In this document: in pieces, positions 51,085-58,511 of the stretch
Position numbering within the stretch: the stretch's first letter is position 1
Layout of the letters: the number at the start of each line of letters is the position of its first letter
NCBI GenBank assembly: GCA_017428785.1
Contig: JAFRQD010000053.1
Location: forward strand, 1-58,511
From: Bacteroidaceae bacterium
GTDB taxonomy: Bacteria; Bacteroidota; Bacteroidia; Bacteroidales; Bacteroidaceae
DNA length: 58,511 bases
Direction of reading: 5' to 3'
The notes under the pieces: model-generated
Database searches by the model: none
What the model was told of the DNA's origin: nothing
The model's input: only the letters and a program-made list of their open reading frames with translations
Translations under genes and position numbers: made by a program

Positions 51085-52533
51085 TCATCTGTGTTTCCTC
51101 GAGAAACAGCAAAGAGCGACGAAGGTCAGAGCCCCATTCAGCAAAAGCAGTTCGTAGCTGAAATGGTAGTTCCATAGCTTAGGAGCGAGATAGTCCAGAA
51201 GGGCACAGAGTAGGGGAGAGACGATGGCAACAAATGGCACAGCTTTGTCCATGACGCGCCTTTGCGTAAAAAGCCCGAAGCAGAACAGCCCCAATAGCGG
51301 ACCGTAGGTGTAACCTGCCAGGCGGTAGATGGTATCGATTATCGTACCGCTGCCTGCCATGTGGAATATGGCGATGCAGAAGGCAAAGGCCAAGGCTACG
51401 GCAGCATGGACACGATGGCGCAGCAGCAGAGCTTTCTTCGCATCGAAACCTTCACGCTCCACGCGAAGGATGTCCACGCATATACTGGTTGTCAGCGACG
51501 TCATAGCGCTGTCTGCACTGGAAAGAGCAGCTGCCGTAATGCCAATGGTAAAGGGGAAGACGACAAGGGAGCCCAGAGCGCCGCTTCCCACAAGCATCGG
51601 CAGCAACTGGTCGCCCGCCTTCGGAAGGGCTATTCCCTGCTCTCCAGCGAAGGTATAGAGCAGAACGCCCATGACAAGGAAAAGCAAGTTGACGGGAAGG
51701 ATGCAAACGCCATAGAGGCACATGTTCTTCTGAGCGTTTCGCAGGGACGAGCATGTCAGGTTCTTCTGCATCATGTCCTGGTCCAGTCCATTCATCACGA
51801 TGGTGATAAACAAACCGTTGATGAACTGCCGGAGGAAGAACTGCGTGCTCGTGGCATCCCAACAAAACATCCTGCCCATCTGGCTTTGGGCTATTGTCTC
51901 GGCTATTCCCGACAGGGAGAGAGCCATCTTCGACGACACCACCCAAACGATGCAGGCAGAGGCCGCAAGCAGGCAGAATGTCTGCAGGGCATCGGTGCGC
52001 ACAATGTTCTCTATGCCGCCTCGACGTGTATAGAGGAAAATCGCAATCAGCACAACAGCAACGGTAAGCCAGAAAGGAAGTCCGAGCGGACGGATGGCCA
52101 TTTCGTGGAGCACGATGCATGTCACGTATAGTCGTGCAGCGGCACCCGTCAGTTTGCTGAGCAGAAAGAAGCACGCTCCAGTCAGGTGGCTTCGTCGCCC
52201 GAAACGCTCAGCCAGATAGCTGTAGATGCTGGTCAGGCGAAGCCGATAGTAGAGCGGAAGGAGCAGGAAAGCAATGACGATGTAGCCAGCCAGGAAACCC
52301 ATGCACATCTGGAAATAAGTCATGCCGCTCGTCCTTACCCAACCCGGCACGCTGACCAGACTCACACCGCTTATGCTTGCCCCTATCATCCCGAAAGCCA
52401 CAAGAAGCCAAGGCGACCTCCTGCCGGCTCGGAAGAAAGCATTGTTATCGCCCTTCGACCCTACCAGCCTGGTGAACAGAACAAGCATAAGGACATAAAG
52501 AGCGAGTGCTGCAAATACCCAATAATTTACCAT
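51085..52533 (-). CDS. Sodium:solute symporter family transporter
   Basis: 482 residues, about 13 membrane helices; FFRAGRRSPWLLVAFGMIGAS and SGVSLVSVPGWVRTSG match the N-terminal region of SSS family (PutP/SGLT) transporters, and AAALSSADSAMTSL is the conserved sodium-site helix. Its coding end is 7 bp from that of putA, but they are convergent, so a proline substrate is only a guess. The start codon and next codons (ATGGTAAAT) are part of a simple repeat resembling the nadE leader. Confidence 0.88.
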   Translation of the reverse strand: MVNYWVFAALALYVLMLVLFTRLVGSKGDNNAFFRAGRRSPWLLVAFGMIGASISGVSLVSVPGWVRTSGMTYFQMCMGFLAGYIVIAFLLLPLYYRLRLTSIYSYLAERFGRRSHLTGACFFLLSKLTGAAARLYVTCIVLHEMAIRPLGLPFWLTVAVVLIAIFLYTRRGGIENIVRTDALQTFCLLAASACIVWVVSSKMALSLSGIAETIAQSQMGRMFCWDATSTQFFLRQFINGLFITIVMNGLDQDMMQKNLTCSSLRNAQKNMCLYGVCILPVNLLFLVMGVLLYTFAGEQGIALPKAGDQLLPMLVGSGALGSLVVFPFTIGITAAALSSADSAMTSLTTSICVDILRVEREGFDAKKALLLRHRVHAAVALAFAFCIAIFHMAGSGTIIDTIYRLAGYTYGPLLGLFCFGLFTQRRVMDKAVPFVAIVSPLLCALLDYLAPKLWNYHFSYELLLLNGALTFVALCCFSRKHR

Positions 52534-52545
52534 TTACTATTTATT

Positions 52546-52603
52546 ATTGACCATTGACCATTGACCATTGAGCATTTATTCCCCTAAAGGGGGTTAGGGG
52601 GTC
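52546..52603. repeat. ATTGACC tandem repeat plus G-rich palindrome in the symporter leader
   Basis: ATTGACCATTGACCATTGACC repeats from 52546 are followed by CCCCTAAAGGGGGTTAGGGGG (52581-52601). Both lie between the promoter and the ATG, so they would be in the mRNA leader. Confidence 0.7.
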
Positions 52604-52618
52604 TTTACCATTTCCCTG

Positions 52619-52626
52619 CAAAATTA
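52619..52626 (-). promoter_or_regulatory. -7 box TAATTTTG for the symporter
   Basis: The reverse strand reads TCGTAATTTTGCAGGG, giving a repeat-filled leader of about 80 bases. Confidence 0.55.
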
Positions 52627-52773
52627 CGAATTATTTCCGAAACAGGCAAGCACGTGAAATAAAAGTTCAATAATAAAGAATGGATGTGATATGAAGGGGT
52701 GGGGTAAACAGAAAGAATTAAGAATTAAAAATGAAGAATGAAGAATTGTTGTCATTCCACCTCGGCCTTCGGC

Positions 52774-53154
52774 TTTTGTAAACATTTTTCCTGCCCCGAC
52801 GCTTTCTGGCGCATTATTTTTGTCTCGGTGGCACTTTCCTACCCTGGACGCGAGAAATGCGCTTAAATCAAATTTCCTGTGACAATCAATTGGTTACAAA
52901 AGGATATTTTGAGCCACAAAGCAAAGAAAGTGTTGGCCTGACACAAGCAGCTGTTAAATTCCGCACGAGTTTTCCCCAATTTCCACGTGTGGCATTAGGC
53001 AATTTCACACAAGGTAATTGCAAACTCCACGTGTGATGTTGCCCAACTCCACGTGTGATGTTGCCCAACTCCACGTGTGGCGTTGCCCGATGCCCCACGC
53101 CCCGACGCCAAATATCCCTTATTCTGCTGCATCTTTTTGTAAGAATATTTCCTG
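52774..53154 (+). repeat. Intergenic array element, copy C (full, forward, diverged)
   Basis: Begins TTTTGTAAACATTTTTCC and ends TTTTTGTAAGAATATTTCC. It has TTTCTGGCGCATTATTTTTG, the core GGTGGCACTTTCCTACCC (52827-52844), GCTTAAA and GCAAAGAAAGT (52921-52931), then an array at about 52956-53090. Array cores read CCACGTGTGG instead of CCGCGTGCGG, and several units end GATGTTGCCCAACT. It lies between divergent genes. Confidence 0.75.
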
Positions 53155-53199
53155 CAGCCCGATGGAGATATTTAAGAAAAGGCAGAAAGCCTAAGAGGC

Positions 53200-53420
53200 T
53201 TAACTCCCCTCCCATTCCATGAAAGGGAGGGGCAGGGGTGGGGAAGGAATGAAGAAATAGTCACCCCACCTCGGCCTTCGGCCACTCCTCCCCTTAAAGG
53301 GGCGGAGAGCACAGCATCCCAACTTCCCTCCCATTCCTTGAAGGACATTGCCCGTTAGCAGCGGAGCAATTGGGGAGAGCTCTGCTCGACGGATGGCAAG
53401 GGGCAGGGGTGGGGTAACAA
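53200..53420. repeat. G-rich palindromic repeat cluster next to copy C
   Basis: Three family members in a row: CTCCCCTCCCATTCCATGAA with GGGAGGGGCAGGGGTGGGG (53204-53240), a CCCCACCTCGGCCTTCGGCC block (53264-53312), and 53320-53418, which matches the reverse of 16672-16757. No gene was found. Confidence 0.65.
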
Positions 53421-53517
53421 CTGAGACGCCCCATATTCTGCCTTTCATGCAGGAGCCCTGCAAGCTGTTTTAACCGAACAGCAATAAGAAAAACAGAATT
53501 TTCTTATCCTTTTTTTC

Positions 53518-53575
53518 TTTGTGTTTCAATTCTTTTTCGTAACTTTGCACTTGATTAAGTGAGTGCATAACTTTG
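53518..53575 (+). promoter_or_regulatory. Two overlapping promoters of the CE15 operon
   Basis: TTTG (53518-53521) and TAACTTTG (53540-53547) are 18 bp apart. The TTTG within that box (53544-53547) stands 20 bp before a second TAACTTTG (53568-53575). The second box is 29 bp before the ATG. Confidence 0.6.
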
Positions 53576-53604
53576 CAATCGTAAAACTCAATAAAGCCGA
53601 GACA

Positions 53605-54879
53605 ATGAAGAAATCGCTTTTACCTTTTCATCTTTTTACCTTTTCAATTTTTCACCTTTTCACCTTTTTAATACTTCCCCTTTTCATCTTTTGTGCTGCG
53701 GCTCAGGCCCAGGAAGCGAACTACGATGAGAACAAGGTGGGCGTCTATACGCTGCCCGATGCCATGACGACTCTAAGTGGGCAGAAAGTCGCGAAAAAGA
53801 AGCAATGGGAAAAGGTGCGTCGCCCAGAGATCCTGAAGCTTTTCCAGGACAATGAGTACGGCGTCATGCCCGATGCTAAGGTCAAGACGAGCTATCGTGT
53901 GGTGGAGGAAAGCGAAGATGCTATGAATGGGAAAGCAATCCGCCGTCAGGTGGAGATTGCCTTCAGCGGCAATGGGCAGGAGCGCAAGATGCTCGTGTTG
54001 CTCTACATGCCTAAAGGCGTGAAGAAATGTCCTGTCTTCGTCTCTCCCAACTTCCAGGGGAATGCCACTACGACCGACGATCCTGCTGTCATCGAGTCAC
54101 AGTACAGCACCTTTGGGCGTGCCCACCAAACCAGCCGCTGGTCGTTTGAGCGTATCATTGATTCTGGCTATGCCATCGCCACTTTCCACTACTTCGACAT
54201 CTATTTCGACAAGGATGACAAGTTGGCCGAGACCATCTATCCGCTCTTCGGCATCAACTCCAAAGCGCAGCTGCAGGAGAATACGGGTAAAGCCATTACT
54301 GCGTGGGCTTGGGGATGCTCCCGTGTGTTAGACTATCTGTTCACGCTGAAGAATATCGACAAGAAGCGTGCCATCATCCTAGGGCACTCCCGTTTGGGCA
54401 AGACGGCTCTGTGGTGCGGTGCGCTGGACCAGCGTTTTGCAATGGTAATCTCCAACAATTCGGGCTGCTCTGGTGCCGCCTTGTCGCGTCGCAATTATGG
54501 AGAGACTGTACCACGCATCAATACATCCTTCCCCTGGTGGTTCTGCAACAAATATCAGTCCTACAATCAGGATGTATCCTCTCTCCCGATGGACCAGCAC
54601 GAATTGATTGCCCTCATTGCTCCGCGACTGGTTTATGTGGCCAGTGCTCAAGAGGACCGATGGGCAGACCCCCGAGGAGAGTTCCTCTCCCTGCAGGAAG
54701 CCAGCAAAGTCTATGCGCTCTATGGACTGGAAACGTTTGAAGGCTGCTCTTTCCCCTCTGTGGGCGAGCATCTGTGGAGGGGCAATTGCGGATATCATAT
54801 ACGCACTGGAGTGCATGATGTGACGGATTATGATTGGCAGTCGTACATCGAATTTGCAAAGGAAAGGCTGGGTGAGTAG
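53605..54879 (+). CDS. CE15-type glucuronoyl esterase
   Basis: 424 residues from ATG 53605. A long signal peptide (KKSLLPFHLFTFSIF region to AAAQAQ) is almost wholly encoded by a CTTTTTACCTTTTCA-type repeat. The alpha/beta-hydrolase domain has GHSRLGKTALWCGALD (nucleophile Ser262), NNSGCSGAALSRRNYGE and, near the end, GVHDVTDYDW (catalytic His404). This matches CE15 4-O-methyl-glucuronoyl methylesterases, which cut lignin-xylan ester links. The start of the next gene overlaps its stop. Confidence 0.87.
   Translation: MKKSLLPFHLFTFSIFHLFTFLILPLFIFCAAAQAQEANYDENKVGVYTLPDAMTTLSGQKVAKKKQWEKVRRPEILKLFQDNEYGVMPDAKVKTSYRVVEESEDAMNGKAIRRQVEIAFSGNGQERKMLVLLYMPKGVKKCPVFVSPNFQGNATTTDDPAVIESQYSTFGRAHQTSRWSFERIIDSGYAIATFHYFDIYFDKDDKLAETIYPLFGINSKAQLQENTGKAITAWAWGCSRVLDYLFTLKNIDKKRAIILGHSRLGKTALWCGALDQRFAMVISNNSGCSGAALSRRNYGETVPRINTSFPWWFCNKYQSYNQDVSSLPMDQHELIALIAPRLVYVASAQEDRWADPRGEFLSLQEASKVYALYGLETFEGCSFPSVGEHLWRGNCGYHIRTGVHDVTDYDWQSYIEFAKERLGE
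53617..53697 (+). repeat. CTTTTTACCTTTTCA simple repeat encoding a signal peptide
   Basis: Repeated CTTTTCAnCTTTTTACC words give the residues PFHLFTFSIFHLFTF, a hydrophobic stretch that serves as the membrane core of the signal peptide. The complementary repeat is in the uvrA 5' end (40084-40113). Confidence 0.75.
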
Positions 54880-55534
54880 GGGACTTGTCATATTCGATTT
54901 CGACGGTACGCTGGGCAATACCAGACGGAACATTGTCGAGACGATGCAAATGACTATCGCTGAGCAGCACTTGCCAGGCAGAAGCGAGGGGGAATGTGCT
55001 GCCACCATTGGATTGCCCCTGTTTGAGTGTTTCAGAGCGATGTATCCGGAAATACAGGAAGAGGAAGCCATGAGGTGTGCGGACACCTATCGCAGAATCT
55101 TTGCCGAGAACCTCAAGAGCATGAAGCCAGAACCCTTTCCAGGAGTGAGGGAAACGCTGGCGAAGCTGGCGGCAAAGGGATATAAACTCACCATCGCATC
55201 CTCGCGTTCGCATGCCTCCCTTGTCGAACTGACACGCGATATGCGGATATCGGAAAGCATCTCCTATCTTATTGGCGTGGACGATGTAGAGAAAGCCAAA
55301 CCTAACCCCGAACCTGTCCTCAACACGCTGAAGGCTATGGGCTTCAATGCCAATCAAACTCTTGTCGTGGGGGATATGGCAGTAGATATCCTGATGGGAA
55401 TCAATGCCGGAACCAAGACCTGCGGCGTGACATGGGGAAACGGGACGAGAGAAGAACTTGAAGAAGCAGGAGCTGACTTCATCATCGACAAAATAGAGGA
55501 TATTATTGAACGAATCGACAGTCTGTCAGTATGA
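54872..55534 (+). CDS. HAD-family phosphatase (phosphoglycolate phosphatase-like)
   Basis: 220 residues from GTG 54872, giving SRGLVIFDFDGTLGNT directly at the N-terminus. An ATG at 54830 would add 14 residues read inside the CE15 gene and is the alternative. HAD motifs: DFDGT, TIASSR, the Lys in EKAKPNPEPV, and VVGDMAVDILMG. A helical cap lies between motifs I and II. It dephosphorylates a small metabolite, unidentified. It overlaps both the previous stop and the next start, so it is co-translated with CE15 and the SDR gene. Confidence 0.85.
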   Translation: MSRGLVIFDFDGTLGNTRRNIVETMQMTIAEQHLPGRSEGECAATIGLPLFECFRAMYPEIQEEEAMRCADTYRRIFAENLKSMKPEPFPGVRETLAKLAAKGYKLTIASSRSHASLVELTRDMRISESISYLIGVDDVEKAKPNPEPVLNTLKAMGFNANQTLVVGDMAVDILMGINAGTKTCGVTWGNGTREELEEAGADFIIDKIEDIIERIDSLSV

Positions 55535-56256
55535 ACAAAAGAGCCATTATCGTTGGTGCCAGTTCGGGCATTGGGCAAGAGGTAGCTAAGCTGTTGCTTG
55601 CTGATGGTTGGCATCTTGGCATAGCTGCCCGTCGGGAGGAGCCTCTCATGGAACTGAAGTCAAAAGCTCCCGAAAGGGTAGAGGTGATGACTATTGATGT
55701 GACAAAAGCCGATGCCACGGGAAGACTGCAGAGCCTTATTCAGAAGGTGGGAGGGATGGACCTCTACTTCCATGCCTCAGGCATCGGGAAGCAGAATCGC
55801 ACTCTGGAGGAAGCTATCGAACTGGACACGATGGAGACCAATGCCGTAGGATTCACCAGGATGATAGGTGCGGCTTACAGATACTTTGCAGAAAGAAGGG
55901 AGGGACATATTGCCGCCATCACTTCTATTGCAGGCACAAAAGGCTTGGGGCCGGCTCCTGCTTATTCTGCCACAAAAGCTCTGCAAGCCACATATATGCA
56001 GTCTCTTGAGCAACAGTCTCATCAGCGAGGGCTGAACATTCGTTTCACGGACATCCGTCCAGGGTTTGTGGATACAGCCTTGCTCAACGACAGTTTCCCT
56101 TATCCGATGCTGATGCGTCCCGAGAAAGTGGCTCAAGACATAGTTCGCTCCATCTATCATCGCCGTCATGTTAGAGTGATAGACTGGCGATACCGCATCA
56201 TGACATTCTTCTGGCGACTCATCCCTCGATGCCTCTGGCGAAGGATGAAGCTATAA
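55531..56256 (+). CDS. Short-chain dehydrogenase/reductase
   Basis: 241 residues starting MNKRAIIVGASSGIGQEVAK, with the Rossmann GxxxGxG motif, ITSIAGTKGLGPAPAYSATK holding catalytic Ser and Tyr145/Lys149, and a basic C-terminus (FFWRLIPRCLWRRMKL) that may touch the membrane. It is an NAD(P)-dependent oxidoreductase of unknown substrate. Its ATG overlaps the HAD stop (ATGA). A hairpin follows. Confidence 0.88.
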   Translation: MNKRAIIVGASSGIGQEVAKLLLADGWHLGIAARREEPLMELKSKAPERVEVMTIDVTKADATGRLQSLIQKVGGMDLYFHASGIGKQNRTLEEAIELDTMETNAVGFTRMIGAAYRYFAERREGHIAAITSIAGTKGLGPAPAYSATKALQATYMQSLEQQSHQRGLNIRFTDIRPGFVDTALLNDSFPYPMLMRPEKVAQDIVRSIYHRRHVRVIDWRYRIMTFFWRLIPRCLWRRMKL

Positions 56257-56280
56257 CAGAAAACACAGACTATAAATGAT

Positions 56281-56309
56281 AATAGCCAGAGGCATACCCT
56301 GGCTATTTC
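56281..56309. terminator. Hairpin between convergent SDR and AAA genes
   Basis: AATAGCCAG (56281-56289) and CTGGCTATT (56299-56307) pair perfectly with a 9-base loop, followed by TTTCTGT. It may terminate both convergent transcripts. Confidence 0.6.
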
Positions 56310-56344
56310 TGTATAAGCGTTGGTTAGCAGTTTGGCAGCAAGCA

Positions 56345-56363
56345 CTATTGTCCTTTAACTTCC
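56345..56363. repeat. 19-bp repeat shared with 5710-5728
   Basis: CTATTGTCCTTTAACTTCC, identical to the copy before the sulfatase remnant, again followed by CCAAGC. It lies between convergent genes. Confidence 0.5.
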
Positions 56364-56385
56364 ACCAAGCTTTTCCATTGAATGA

Positions 56386-58056
56386 TCAACAAAACCCAAT
56401 AGCTTTTGACGCATTACTATCCAGCCTTTCGTTGTCGCAATGGTTGATGAGCATGGCGAGCTTGTCTTCCTTGGCATCGTGCAGGATGCTGTCGATGGTG
56501 TAGTGACGGGCGATGTTCTCTATCTGGCCGCCGCTGAAGTCGTACTTCGCTGCAAGCGTCTTGGCATCCATCTCGCTCAGGTCAGGAATCATCGTGCACC
56601 AGATCAGGACTCGGGCCTCGACGGTGGGCTTCTCGAACTTAATCTTGTAGAGGAAACGGCGCTCGAAAGCTTTGTCGAGGTTCTGCTGCAGGTTGGTGGT
56701 GGCAATCATGATGCCGTCCAGCGTTTCCATCTCCTGCAGGATGATGTTCTGGATGCTGTTTTCCATCTTCTCAACAGCCCTTTGTGCTCCTTGCTGACGG
56801 ATGCCGATGATGGCGTCTGCCTCGTTGAAGAGTAGGATAGGGGTTTGCTTGGCTTTCTTCACAAGTTCACGATAACGGTCGAAGAGGGCTTTGATGTTCT
56901 TCTCCGAGTCGCCCACCCATTTGCTCTTGATTTGCGGCACATCGACGACCATAATGTCGCGACCAGTCTGTCGTGCTAACTGATAGACAGTTTCCGTCTT
57001 GCCTGTACCAGGACCGCCATAGAAGAGGCAGGCGAAACCTGTTCGGAAGCCTGTCTGCTCCATGCGCTGGCGAATCTTCTGGTAGTTCTCAGGCACAAAG
57101 AACGATTGCAGTTCGCTGACTTGCCTCTGGTTCTCCTCTACATAGAACATCTTTTTTTCTTTCAGGTCCTTCGCCTTGATGACGTCAGCCAGTTTCTCTT
57201 CTGCTGCGTTGAGTTTCAGTTCTTCCAGAAGCGTGCGTTTCGTCTGCTCCGTGAGTTTGTAGCGCGTAGTGTCGGCCATGCCGTCCTCCGAGCGATGTTC
57301 GATGAGCTTCTTTGTCATCAAGGGATGTTCTCCGCTGCGCAGCAGTCCCTTGGCTGAGACATAATTGGAAGAATACAAGAAACAGTCCTCCATCTGTCCG
57401 AAACGGATGTCATCATCGTCCTTGTTTACCAACCGATGGCAAAAGAACAGCAGCAGCAGGAAATCTTCCAAGCGCAGATGCCCTAACTCCTTAATGTGTT
57501 TAACGAAACCGACTTGCGGATTCTCTTTGAACAGCACTTGCAGTTCTTCATAAAGATCCTTTGGTAGAATGGCATCGTCGTCGAGGTCCTCGAACATTTG
57601 ACCGATAACTTCAAACAGGCCGGCACAGTCCAGATTTGTGCGACTTGGCATTTTAAAGGCTTCGTTGTGCTTCATGGCCTTGATGACAGGCTGAGGGATG
57701 TCAAAGCTGTTCTCGTCCTTTGCATCGCGATAACGTAGCAGACGACGTCGTGCCAAAGCGTCGATGTCGCTCGAATAGCTGAGGATTCGAATCTTGTTTA
57801 TGTCCAGATGCGAAGCCAGGTCGTCGAAGTCCACACGTCGCGGACCTTTTTCCATGCAGACACAGAAGAATACAGCCTGACGTTCCGTAATGCCATACAT
57901 CTCTGAGAGCAGAGTGAGCTCCGGAGCTGCCTGCAACATAAATTCATCACTCAACTTAGAGTCTCTCGACAGTTCTACAACGCGCTCAATAGCCTGTAAA
58001 AGTGTTGGTACTTGCTTCATTTGATTTTTCTTTCTTGATGTTACTTTCTTTTCCAT
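56386..58056 (-). CDS. AAA-family ATPase with an atypical Walker B (NEAD)
   Basis: 556 residues from ATG 58056; another in-frame ATG at 58020 (MKQVPTLLQ) is possible. The N-terminal 300 residues are helical and unfamiliar. A single AAA module (about 340-540) has Walker A YGGPGTGKTETVYQLA, Walker B ILLFNEADAIIG, in which Asn replaces the usual first Asp, sensor-1 TTN and an ERRF arginine finger. It probably remodels an unidentified protein target. The unknown gene at 58115 precedes it by 58 bp on the same strand. Confidence 0.85.
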   Translation of the reverse strand: MEKKVTSRKKNQMKQVPTLLQAIERVVELSRDSKLSDEFMLQAAPELTLLSEMYGITERQAVFFCVCMEKGPRRVDFDDLASHLDINKIRILSYSSDIDALARRRLLRYRDAKDENSFDIPQPVIKAMKHNEAFKMPSRTNLDCAGLFEVIGQMFEDLDDDAILPKDLYEELQVLFKENPQVGFVKHIKELGHLRLEDFLLLLFFCHRLVNKDDDDIRFGQMEDCFLYSSNYVSAKGLLRSGEHPLMTKKLIEHRSEDGMADTTRYKLTEQTKRTLLEELKLNAAEEKLADVIKAKDLKEKKMFYVEENQRQVSELQSFFVPENYQKIRQRMEQTGFRTGFACLFYGGPGTGKTETVYQLARQTGRDIMVVDVPQIKSKWVGDSEKNIKALFDRYRELVKKAKQTPILLFNEADAIIGIRQQGAQRAVEKMENSIQNIILQEMETLDGIMIATTNLQQNLDKAFERRFLYKIKFEKPTVEARVLIWCTMIPDLSEMDAKTLAAKYDFSGGQIENIARHYTIDSILHDAKEDKLAMLINHCDNERLDSNASKAIGFC

Positions 58057-58114
58057 ATTATATTTTGGTTTGGTTTTTGATACGGATATAATATAGTAAC
58101 CACCAAGAAAAAAT

Positions 58115-58501
58115 TTAATAATCAGGGCATTTTTTTTCTCTCTCAAACATAGCCAGCAATCGCTCATCTTCTGCTATTTTTTGCTGAAGTGTCAACAGAC
58201 CGTTGCGATGACATGCGAGGCTACACTTCAAATCAGCAACGATATATTCCAAAGCCTTCTCTTTTGAATCGAAAACATCATAGTATTCCAGCACAGTACC
58301 ATCTGCCAGTGTCAACTTGCAACCGCCCAGAGAATGATGGGAGAATGGAATCTCTTTCTTGCCCGTGATTGTCGATTTCTTGATAGCATAACGCGAGGTG
58401 TGCGACAGGTAATAAACAGCATCGCCCACCTGCAACTCCTTGCCAAGTAGGCGATCTGTGATATGACTTCTGGTATAATCTGACTTAACAGGAATACTCA
58501 T
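58115..58501 (-). CDS. Unknown 128-residue protein upstream of the AAA ATPase
   Basis: Starts MSIPVKSDYTRSHITDRLLG near the window edge. The middle is beta-rich (AVYYLSHTSRYAIKKSTITG, CKLTLADGTVLEYYDVF) like a small barrel, followed by a C-terminal helix (NGLLTLQQKIAEDERLLAMF) suited to a coiled coil. No signal peptide or recognisable family. Same-strand position and spacing suggest co-transcription with the AAA ATPase. Confidence 0.7.
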   Translation of the reverse strand: MSIPVKSDYTRSHITDRLLGKELQVGDAVYYLSHTSRYAIKKSTITGKKEIPFSHHSLGGCKLTLADGTVLEYYDVFDSKEKALEYIVADLKCSLACHRNGLLTLQQKIAEDERLLAMFEREKKCPDY

Positions 58502-58511
58502 GTCAAATAAA

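Noticed and set aside
51085-52533. Assigning the symporter as a proline transporter because of adjacent putA
   Set aside because: The genes are convergent, not co-transcribed, and the symporter shows no substrate-specific motif that I can identify.

Overview
The window looks like chromosomal DNA of a Bacteroidales bacterium, most likely a Prevotellaceae member. Promoters carry the Bacteroidetes -7 word TAnnTTTG (for example 460-467, 30846-30853, 40922-40929) rather than a sigma70 -10 box. The gene content also fits: GH92, GH31 and GH2 enzymes with signal peptides, a type IX secretion type B sorting domain, a PorT-like barrel, short C-terminal KGxYIxxGxK tails, and a eukaryote-type glycogen branching enzyme. 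I recognised no tRNA, rRNA, CRISPR array or complete insertion sequence.

Layout. 1-4666: the 5' part of a Vat/XAT-type acetyltransferase (-), divergent from a TolC-HlyD-MFS tripartite efflux operon (+) whose leader contains a possible 28-codon leader peptide and nested hairpins. 4892-11035: acyl-ACP thioesterase, a frameshifted and truncated sulfatase pseudogene, truA, and two secreted endonuclease I family proteins. 11903-20847: clpC-htpG, nadE and gdhA. 20933-30490: GH31 convergent with a GH92-GH2 pair, then an HU-type protein. 30946-32822: creatininase-family protein, a TIGR04076-like protein and an unknown protein. 33230-37282: phosphohexomutase-nudC, a voltage-gated-type potassium channel and a small lipoprotein. 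37279-44435: uvrA with a T9SS type B protein (-), divergent from a LysM/periplasmic-binding fusion plus PorT-like barrel, then a 14-repeat MORN protein. 44493-52533: glgB, an HD-domain protein, PutA, and a sodium:solute symporter. 53605-58501: CE15-type esterase, HAD phosphatase and SDR in one overlapping operon, then an AAA ATPase with a small unknown protein.

The most unusual content lies between genes and sometimes inside them. Three copies (11176-11530, 16901-17258 reversed, 52774-53154) of a roughly 355-380 bp intergenic element share the same order of conserved blocks: TTTGTAAA-type ends in direct orientation, a GTGGCACTTTnCTACCC core, GCTTAAA, GCAAAGAAAGT, and then an array of about 22-bp units built on a CCGCnnGCGG palindrome. 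Two further loci hold only the array (32863-32973) or the array plus one end (23135-23292). Each full copy is followed on its array side by G-rich palindromic repeats of a second family. These G-rich repeats, and several simple-sequence repeats, also lie in frame inside genes: nudC, the phosphohexomutase, uvrA, and the signal peptides of an endonuclease and of the CE15 esterase. I know of no description of the 22-bp-array element. It and the in-frame repeat insertions are my main candidates for something undescribed.

Limits: function calls rest on motif recognition in the translated sequence without database searches. Promoter, terminator and hairpin calls were made by eye.
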